Made by a program: the position numbers and the translations under genes. Shown here piece by piece: positions 1-4,064 of a DNA stretch of 6,999 bases. Position 1 is the stretch's first letter. Each line of letters begins with the position of its first letter. The stretch spans positions 1-6,999 of the forward strand of contig UQQU01000109.1 in assembly GCA_900543325.1 (NCBI GenBank). Direction: 5' to 3'. The notes beneath the pieces were generated by a model, which worked only from the letters and a program-made list of their open reading frames with translations, searched no databases and was not told the DNA's origin. This DNA comes from an uncultured Clostridium sp. GTDB lineage: Bacteria; Bacillota; Clostridia; Clostridiales; Clostridiaceae.

Positions 1-31
1 ACCAATATAAAAATAATGAAAATGGTGAAAA

Positions 32-766
32 ATGAAAATAGTAGACAAAAATTTAGACATAGCACTTCATATTCAACTTTATCAAATAATTAAAGATATG
101 ATAGAAAGTAAAGAACTTGAAGAAGGTGCAAGTTTAATGCCAGAAAGAGAACTTTGCAAACTTCAAAATATTAGTAGAATGACAGTAAACAAGGCAATTA
201 TAAATTTAGTAAATGAAGGCTTATTAGAAAGAAGACAAGGTAAGGGAACTTTTGTATCATATAAAAAACAACAGTATAGATTTCAAAAGTTAAAAGGTTT
301 TACAGAAGTTATGAGTGAACGAGGTTTTAATATAAATAATAAGATATTAGAATTTGAAATAGGAACTCAGAATAAAATTATAAGAGATCATTTAGGTATA
401 AAAAATGAACATGAGCTTGTTTATAAAATAAAAAGGCTTAGAATAATAGATAATGAACCTTTTGCCTTAGAAACTGTATATATTCCAGAAAAAATGTGTG
501 CTGGATTAAAAGAAGTTTTAAAAGAGGAGGATTCTTTATATAGGGTATTTAGAGAAGAATATAATCATAAAATAGAAAAAGCAATACAAACAATAGAACC
601 AATAACTTTAAATAAAGAGAGCTCAAAACTTTTAAACAGAGATATAAATTCACTTGCTTTAAAATTTGATAGAAAAGTATATACCAAAGACCAAAGCATA
701 TTAGAGTATACTATATCAATTTTTACAAGTGATAAACATCAATACCAAATTATGATGACTGAATAG
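32..766 (+). CDS. nagR: GntR-family (UTRA) transcriptional regulator, NagR/YvoA-like
   Basis: Predicted cytoplasmic DNA-binding repressor of amino-sugar use, 244 aa, the usual length for the HutC/NagR branch of GntR. An N-terminal winged helix-turn-helix spans about residues 10-76, with the recognition part ISRMTVNKAI (47-56) and the wing RRQGKGTFV (67-75). A UTRA ligand domain covers about 82-240. Arg135 and Arg137 in the KIKRLRI stretch and Glu147 in PFALE fall where B. subtilis YvoA/NagR holds the amino-sugar phosphate, as I recall that structure. The start is firm because an in-frame TGA lies at 26-28. The ribosome binding site is weak (GGTGA at 24-28, only 3 nt before the ATG). It lies 9 nt upstream of nagA, so it probably controls its own operon. 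The usual LPSER motif reads LMPER (35-39). The NagR assignment rests on gene context plus UTRA similarity; another sugar-phosphate ligand is possible. Confidence 0.85.
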   Translation: MKIVDKNLDIALHIQLYQIIKDMIESKELEEGASLMPERELCKLQNISRMTVNKAIINLVNEGLLERRQGKGTFVSYKKQQYRFQKLKGFTEVMSERGFNINNKILEFEIGTQNKIIRDHLGIKNEHELVYKIKRLRIIDNEPFALETVYIPEKMCAGLKEVLKEEDSLYRVFREEYNHKIEKAIQTIEPITLNKESSKLLNRDINSLALKFDRKVYTKDQSILEYTISIFTSDKHQYQIMMTE

Positions 767-775
767 GGGGATAAT

Positions 776-1912
776 ATGAAAGCAGTTGTAAATGGTAAAA
801 TTGTTTTAAAAAATGGTGTTCTAGAAAATAAAGTAATAGTATTTGACAAAAAGATAATAGATATATGTGATGAAGTACCAACTAATTGTGAGATTATAGA
901 TGCAAAAGAAAACTATGTATGTCCGGGGCTTATAGATATACATATACATGGATGTAAGGGATTTGATGCCATGGATGAAGATGAAAAGGCAGTAGAGATT
1001 ATAAGTAAAGGATTAGTAGAAACTGGAGTTACATCTTTCCTACCAACTACAATGACTATGTCACCTGAAAGAATTTATAAAGCCTTTGATAATATAATAA
1101 AAGCTAAAAATAAAAGTATTAAAGGTGCAAAAGTATTAGGTGCACATATGGAAGGACCTTTTATCAATGAAAAATATAAAGGTGCACAAAATCCTAAGTA
1201 TATATATAAACCAAGCTTTGACTTTATAAAAGATTACACAGACATTATAAAAGTAATATCATATTCACCAGAAGAGGATAAAGATTTTGAATTCACAAAA
1301 CAAGTAAAAAAAGAAACAGATATAGTTTTATCAATATGTCATAGCGATGCTAGTTATAGTACTGGAAAAGAAGCTAAAGATTTAGGAGTAACTAATATAA
1401 CACATTTATTTAATGGTATGACTCCTTTAAATCATAGAAATCCAGGAGTTGTTGGATTAGGTTTAATGTCAGATATGTACTGTGAACTAATAGCAGATAA
1501 AATACATATAAACAAAGAACTATTCCAATTTGTAATTGATAGTAAAGGAAAAGATAAATTAGTATTAATTACAGACTCTATGAGAGCTGGATGTATGCCT
1601 GATGGTGAGTATGATTTAGGTGGTCAAACTGTATACGTTAAAGATAACTCAGCAAGGATAGCAAGTGGAAGTTTAGCAGGAAGTGTATTAACTTTAAATA
1701 AAGCAGTATATAATTTTAAAGAAAATACAAACTTAAATATATACGAAGCAATAAACTTGGCATCTTTAAACCCTGCAAAATCAATAAAGGTAGATGATAA
1801 AAAGGGAAGTTTAGAAATAGGTAAAGATGCAGATATAGCTATATTTAATGAGAATATGGATTGCTTAGCTACTATAGTAGAAGGCGATACAATATACAAT
1901 AAGATAAATTAA
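776..1912 (+). CDS. nagA: N-acetylglucosamine-6-phosphate deacetylase
   Basis: Cytoplasmic amidohydrolase of 378 aa that removes acetate from GlcNAc-6-P to give glucosamine-6-P, feeding NagB next door and cell-wall precursor synthesis. The TIM-barrel amidohydrolase signature is complete. It has the metal-site HxH His56/His58 in GLIDIHIHG, Glu126 in HMEGPF, His189 in ICHSDA, His210 in THLFNGM, His244 in ADKIHI, and catalytic Asp267 in LITDSM. The substrate loop NHRNPGVVG (219-227) is present, as is the C-terminal GSLEIGKDADIAIFN (344-358) that closes the beta-sandwich. The HxH pair resembles B. subtilis NagA, which binds two metals, rather than E. coli NagA, which lacks these histidines. The start at 776 has a strong site (AGGGGG, 765-770, 5 nt spacing). 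It lies 9 nt after the regulator and 15 nt before nagB, so one transcript is expected. Confidence 0.95.
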   Translation: MKAVVNGKIVLKNGVLENKVIVFDKKIIDICDEVPTNCEIIDAKENYVCPGLIDIHIHGCKGFDAMDEDEKAVEIISKGLVETGVTSFLPTTMTMSPERIYKAFDNIIKAKNKSIKGAKVLGAHMEGPFINEKYKGAQNPKYIYKPSFDFIKDYTDIIKVISYSPEEDKDFEFTKQVKKETDIVLSICHSDASYSTGKEAKDLGVTNITHLFNGMTPLNHRNPGVVGLGLMSDMYCELIADKIHINKELFQFVIDSKGKDKLVLITDSMRAGCMPDGEYDLGGQTVYVKDNSARIASGSLAGSVLTLNKAVYNFKENTNLNIYEAINLASLNPAKSIKVDDKKGSLEIGKDADIAIFNENMDCLATIVEGDTIYNKIN

Positions 1913-1916
1913 ATTG

Positions 1917-1922
1917 AGGTGG
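1917..1922 (+). promoter_or_regulatory. Ribosome binding site that sets the nagB start
   Basis: AGGTGG lies 5 nt before the ATG at 1928. An in-frame GTG at 1919 overlaps this site and has nothing suitable upstream of it, so the ATG is the better start. Translation from 1928 gives MRIIVCENYEEV, which matches the usual NagB N-terminus. Confidence 0.8.
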
Positions 1923-1927
1923 ATTAT

Positions 1928-2677
1928 ATGAGAATAATAGTTTGTGAAAATTATGAAGAAGTAAGTAAAAAAGCTGCACAAATGATATTAAGTCAAGTAA
2001 CTTTAAAGCCAAATTCAGTTTTAGGTCTTGCAACAGGTTCTACACCCATAGGAATGTATGAAAATTTAGTAAGTCTTAATAAAAAAGGTGATATTGATTT
2101 TTCAGAAGTAAGAACATTTAATTTAGATGAATATTATAAATTACCTAAAGAAAATGACCAAAGTTATCATTATTTTATGTATAAAAATTTATTTGACCAT
2201 ATAAATATAAATCCAGAAAATATACACATACCAAATGGTATGACAGATGATGTTGATGCTGAATGTGAAAGATATGATGAGTTAATTAAAGAAGCTGGTG
2301 GAGTAGATATACAAGTATTAGGAATAGGAAACAATGCACATATAGGGTTTAATGAGCCAACAATAAACTTTGAAAAGGGAACTCATTTAGTACAGTTAGA
2401 AGACTCTACAATAGAAGCAAACTCAAGATTCTTTGATAATATAGAAGATGTTCCTAAAAAAGCAATAACAATGGGAGTTGGATCAATATTTAAAAGTAGA
2501 AAAATAATGTTAATTGCAACAGGAGAAAATAAGGCTGAAGCTATTTACAATACTGTATATGGAAAAGTAGTGCCCGAAGTACCAGCATCTATATTACAGT
2601 TTCATAGTGATATAGTTTTAATATTAGATAAAGAAGCTGCTAAGCTTTTAAAGGAAGAAGACTATAAAATAGCATAA
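1928..2677 (+). CDS. nagB: Glucosamine-6-phosphate deaminase
   Basis: Cytoplasmic enzyme of 249 aa that isomerises and deaminates glucosamine-6-P to fructose-6-P and ammonia, the last step of GlcNAc entry into glycolysis. Key motifs are the phosphate-binding loop GLATGSTP (33-40), FNLDEYY (64-70) with catalytic Asp67 (E. coli Asp72), and GIGNNAHIGFNEP (132-144) with His138 and Glu143 (E. coli His143/Glu148). ATGENKAEA (197-205) and VPASILQFH (218-226) follow. The position of E. coli Asp141 is Asn136 here; Gram-positive NagB proteins commonly carry Asn there, so activity is expected. The length is close to short Bacillus NagB enzymes (about 242 aa) rather than the 266-aa allosteric E. coli form, so allosteric control by GlcNAc-6-P may be absent (inference). 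It is the last gene of the nag operon and is followed by a terminator hairpin. Confidence 0.95.
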   Translation: MRIIVCENYEEVSKKAAQMILSQVTLKPNSVLGLATGSTPIGMYENLVSLNKKGDIDFSEVRTFNLDEYYKLPKENDQSYHYFMYKNLFDHININPENIHIPNGMTDDVDAECERYDELIKEAGGVDIQVLGIGNNAHIGFNEPTINFEKGTHLVQLEDSTIEANSRFFDNIEDVPKKAITMGVGSIFKSRKIMLIATGENKAEAIYNTVYGKVVPEVPASILQFHSDIVLILDKEAAKLLKEEDYKIA

Positions 2678-2694
2678 TTAGTTGAATGAAAATA

Positions 2695-2727
2695 CCCCCC
2701 GTCGGATTTTACGACGTGGGGATTTTT
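2695..2727 (+). terminator. GC-rich intrinsic terminator after nagB
   Basis: The left arm 2695-2704 pairs with the right arm 2712-2721. CGTCG/CGACG gives 5 bp, a C-T mismatch follows, and CCCC/GGGG gives 4 bp. The loop is 7 nt, and TTTTT at 2723-2727 follows one A. It sits 18 nt after the nagB stop, which suits termination of the nag operon. The stem is far richer in GC than the surrounding DNA. Confidence 0.8.
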
Positions 2728-2752
2728 GTGTTTAAATTATAAATTTGTAATA

Positions 2753-2764
2753 AATAGATCTATT
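2753..2764. repeat. Perfect 12-bp palindrome AATAGATCTATT
   Basis: A perfect dyad in the space between the nagB terminator and the Rpn-gene promoter, about 50 nt upstream of the -10 element. It could be an operator, but AT-rich DNA yields such dyads by chance, and no second copy was noticed in the window. Confidence 0.25.
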
Positions 2765-2811
2765 ATAATTATTTCTTATAGTAGCATCATCAAGTATAAA
2801 TTTAATAAGTA

Positions 2812-2820
2812 TGATATAAT
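2812..2820 (+). promoter_or_regulatory. Extended -10 promoter for the Rpn-family gene
   Basis: TGATATAAT contains a consensus TATAAT at 2815-2820 preceded by TG at 2812-2813 (extended -10). No good -35 is present at 16-18 nt spacing, which extended -10 promoters tolerate. Transcription would begin near 2827, giving a leader of about 29 nt before the ATG at 2856. Confidence 0.6.
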
Positions 2821-2855
2821 AAAAATATAATCACAAGATAAAAGGAGATGAATGT

Positions 2856-3698
2856 ATGAATAGAGGACTACTTGATCCTAAAATAGATTTTGTATTTAAA
2901 AAAATATTTGGCTCAGAAAAACATCCTAGAGTATTAATATCTTTTTTAAATGCTATACTAAAACCTATAAATCCGATAAGTAATGTAGAAATTAGAAATT
3001 CAGACTTAGAAAAAGAATTTTTAGATGATAAATTTTCAAGACTTGATATAAAGGCTAGAACTAATAAAAATGAAATTATTAATATTGAAATACAGTTAAA
3101 AAATGAATACAATATGATAAAAAGAAGTTTATATTATTGGAGTAAGATGTATGAAGAACAATTAAATGAAGGCGATGATTATTCTAAACTAGAAAGAACT
3201 ATTTGTATTAATATATTAAACTTTAAATATTTAGATAATAATAGATTCCACAATGGATATAGATTAAAAGAAATTGAAACTAATGAAGAATTAACTAATA
3301 TACAAGAAATTCATTTTATAGAAATACCTAAGTTATCAGAGGATAGCAATGAAAAAGACATGCTTGTTGCGTGGATGGAGTTTTTAAAAAATCCTGAAAG
3401 TGAAAAAGTTAGAAGTCTTGAACTAACTATTTCAGAAATAAGGGAAGCAAAGGATGAACTTATCAGAATTAGTAATGATAAAGAGCAACGATTACTTTAT
3501 GAAATGAGATCTAAAACTTTAAAAGATAAAAATAGTGCATTAAATGAAGCTGAAAGAAAAGGGATAGAAAAGGGAATAGAAAAAGGAATAGAAAAAGTAG
3601 CTAAAAACCTTTTAGATATGGGGATACCTATAAATGAAATTATACTTGCTACGGGTCTTTCTGAAAATGAGATATTAAACATAAAAAATAATATATAA
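2856..3698 (+). CDS. Rpn-family recombination-promoting nuclease / putative transposase (PD-(D/E)XK)
   Basis: 280-aa protein of the PDDEXK-type 'Rpn/putative transposase' family. E. coli Rpn proteins are DNA endonucleases that raise RecA-independent recombination. The N-terminus LLDPKIDFVFKKIFG (5-19) is the family hallmark. The nuclease core carries RLDIKA (Asp64) and NIEIQ (Glu78, with Gln80 where classical members have Lys; ExQ is common in this family). SLYYWSKMYEEQL (91-103) follows. The middle is helical and charged. The tail has three GIEK repeats (236-247) and a small helix-turn-helix-like end, NLLDMGIPINEIILATGLSENEI (251-273). AGGAG at 2843-2847 is 8 nt from the ATG. Two other ATGs (2848, 2852) open only 3-codon frames. 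The gene has its own promoter and terminator, so it is a single-gene cassette. No inverted-repeat ends, target duplication or partner gene are visible. A true transposition role is doubtful for the family. Confidence 0.85.
   Translation: MNRGLLDPKIDFVFKKIFGSEKHPRVLISFLNAILKPINPISNVEIRNSDLEKEFLDDKFSRLDIKARTNKNEIINIEIQLKNEYNMIKRSLYYWSKMYEEQLNEGDDYSKLERTICINILNFKYLDNNRFHNGYRLKEIETNEELTNIQEIHFIEIPKLSEDSNEKDMLVAWMEFLKNPESEKVRSLELTISEIREAKDELIRISNDKEQRLLYEMRSKTLKDKNSALNEAERKGIEKGIEKGIEKVAKNLLDMGIPINEIILATGLSENEILNIKNNI
3561..3596 (+). repeat. Three tandem 12-bp repeats encoding GIEK
   Basis: Copies at 3561-3572, 3573-3584 and 3585-3596 each encode Gly-Ile-Glu-Lys and differ only at wobble positions (GGG/GGA, AAG/AAA). 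They lie in frame between the nuclease part and the C-terminal helical segment of the Rpn-family protein. Changes in copy number would keep the reading frame. Confidence 0.9.
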
Positions 3699-3701
3699 AC
3701 T

Positions 3702-3744
3702 ATAAGGCAAGGTGCTTATTAAATAATCGTCTTGCCTTATTTTT
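3702..3744 (+). terminator. Intrinsic terminator after the Rpn-family gene
   Basis: ATAAGGCAAG at 3702-3711 pairs perfectly over 10 bp with CTTGCCTTAT at 3731-3740. Two G-U pairs and a G-C pair extend the stem inward, leaving a loop of about 13 nt. The right arm runs into TTTTTATTTAT. It begins 4 nt after the Rpn stop codon and ends that transcription unit. Confidence 0.88.
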
Positions 3745-3790
3745 ATTTATAGACTGAATAAGTTATTTATAAAAGTATTGGGAAGTGAAT

Positions 3791-3817
3791 ATGAAATTAA
3801 AGGACCTTGGAAAATAA
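3791..3817 (+). CDS. Possible 8-codon leader peptide (MKLKDLGK)
   Basis: ATG at 3791 is preceded by GGAAG (3781-3785, within GGGAAGTGA, one mismatch to the ideal site) at 5 nt spacing and ends at TAA 3815-3817. A weak promoter could be TTTATA (3746-3751), 16 nt, TATAAA (3768-3773), which would start the RNA near 3780, right at the ribosome site. Short leader peptides precede several antibiotic-resistance ABC-F genes, so it is listed as a candidate regulatory frame rather than a protein of its own. It lies about 250 nt before the ABC-F start. Chance occurrence is quite possible. Confidence 0.25.
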   Translation: MKLKDLGK

Positions 3818-3833
3818 GTATAGATTAATTTTT

Positions 3834-3960
3834 ACTTCAATTAATTTAAAATTTGCGAATTTAACACATAAGTTTGATATTGCTTGAAGTAGATTGTGTT
3901 TTATATTAAAGACAGTACATAAAGGTAAATTATATATCTAACTTCAAAAATGATTGAAAT
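3834..3960. repeat. Four alternating inverted 7-nt elements (ACTTCAA / TTGAAGT)
   Basis: ACTTCAA occurs at 3834-3840 and 3941-3947. Its complement TTGAAGT lies at 3884-3890, with the near-complement TTGAAAT at 3954-3960. The pairing 3831-3840 with 3884-3893 reaches 10 bp including one G-U. The pairing 3884-3893 with 3937-3947 reaches 10 bp with one bulged A. The two helices exclude each other, as expected of a switch in RNA. Repeated operator half-sites in DNA are the alternative. Confidence 0.45.
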
Positions 3961-3963
3961 TAG
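3938..3963. promoter_or_regulatory. Inverted repeat overlapping the -35 element (candidate operator or RNA hairpin)
   Basis: The arms CTAACTTCAA (3938-3947) and TTGAAATTAG (3954-3963) match at 9 of 10 positions around a 6-nt centre. The right arm contains the TTGAAA -35 hexamer of the ABC-F promoter. A repressor bound here would block polymerase. In RNA made from further upstream the same sequence would fold as a hairpin with the ATG at 3950 in its loop. No regulator gene for it is seen in the window. Confidence 0.4.
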
Positions 3964-4060
3964 TCGAAAAAAGTGTTATGCTTACAAAAGTAAATTAAAA
4001 AATAATGTAACTAAAAAGAGCTTATTTTATAAGCTCTTTTTAAATGACCAAGAGAGGTAA
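3950..4060 (+). CDS. Possible 36-codon small ORF running through the terminator into the ABC-F ribosome site
   Basis: An open frame from ATG 3950 to TAA 4058-4060 encodes a lysine-rich peptide starting MIEISRKKCYAYK and ending FLNDQER. It reads across the whole terminator hairpin. Its stop codon directly follows the ABC-F ribosome binding site and lies 4 nt before the ABC-F ATG, a spacing typical of translational coupling. Against it, there is no ribosome binding site before ATG 3950, and the best promoter (3954-3982) would start the RNA inside this frame. A 36-codon frame is also not rare by chance. No family is recognised. Confidence 0.15.
   Translation: MIEISRKKCYAYKSKLKNNVTKKSLFYKLFLNDQER
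3954..3982 (+). promoter_or_regulatory. Sigma-A-type promoter for the ABC-F gene
   Basis: TTGAAA (3954-3959), a 17-nt spacer and TATGCT (3977-3982) make a good -35/-10 pair. TG at 3974-3975 adds an extended -10. Transcription would begin near 3989, about 24 nt before the terminator hairpin and 76 nt before the ABC-F ATG. Confidence 0.55.
4013..4041 (+). terminator. Terminator hairpin between promoter and ABC-F gene (candidate attenuator)
   Basis: AAAAAGAGCTTAT (4013-4025) pairs perfectly over 13 bp with ATAAGCTCTTTTT (4029-4041), leaving a 3-nt loop. The right arm ends in five T's. It lies 11 nt before the ABC-F ribosome site (AGAGG, 4053-4057) and downstream of the likely promoter. It therefore cannot simply end the previous gene, which has its own terminator at 3702-3744. 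Conditional read-through is the natural reading. A role as a 5' mRNA-stabilising hairpin is an alternative. Confidence 0.7.
4053..4057 (+). promoter_or_regulatory. Ribosome binding site that sets the ABC-F start
   Basis: AGAGG lies 7 nt before ATG 4065, and translation from there gives MIKVDNLSYSF, the normal ABC-F beginning. An in-frame ATG at 4044 follows the terminator hairpin by 2 nt, has no ribosome site, and would place the ribosome site inside the coding sequence, so it is not favoured. Confidence 0.8.
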
Positions 4061-4064
4061 TAAT

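Larger units (their letters stand above)
3745..4064 (+). other. About 320-nt structured leader/regulatory region upstream of the ABC-F gene
   Basis: No large reading frame exists here on either strand. The region holds a short frame with a fair ribosome site (3791-3817), four alternately oriented ACTTCAA/TTGAAGT-type elements (3834-3960), an AACACA/TGTGTT pair (3863-3868 with 3895-3900), an inverted repeat over a promoter, a 36-codon frame (3950-4060) and a terminator hairpin (4013-4041). The order suggests conditional expression of the ABC-F gene. This is an inference from layout; no known riboswitch consensus is recognised. Confidence 0.5.

Noticed and set aside
677..685. GTATATACC, resembling the centre of a NagR-type operator
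   Set aside because: It lies deep within the regulator coding sequence, encodes conserved-frame residues (Val-Tyr-Thr) and lacks flanking dyad arms.
1624..1899. Minus-strand open frame opposite nagA
   Set aside because: It lies fully inside a well-supported amidohydrolase gene, has no recognisable motif and merely reflects its composition.
2831..3112. Minus-strand open frame opposite the start of the Rpn-family gene
   Set aside because: It overlaps the conserved nuclease core on the other strand and covers that gene's ribosome site; the hydrophobic translation is typical of an antisense shadow.
3497..3682. Minus-strand open frame opposite the Rpn C-terminus
   Set aside because: It is the antisense reading of the GIEK repeats and helical tail, with no ribosome site or family signal.
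2856..3698. Rpn-family gene as part of a toxin-antitoxin pair or complete insertion sequence
   Set aside because: No partner gene lies within its promoter-terminator unit, and no terminal inverted repeats or target duplications were seen around it.
4005..4010. ATG-TAA start-stop unit in the ABC-F leader
   Set aside because: No ribosome site precedes it, and such a 6-mer is expected by chance in DNA of this composition.
3742..4064. Known riboswitch or T-box leader before the ABC-F gene
   Set aside because: No T-box sequence or other riboswitch core was recognised; the structure is described only as a candidate attenuator.
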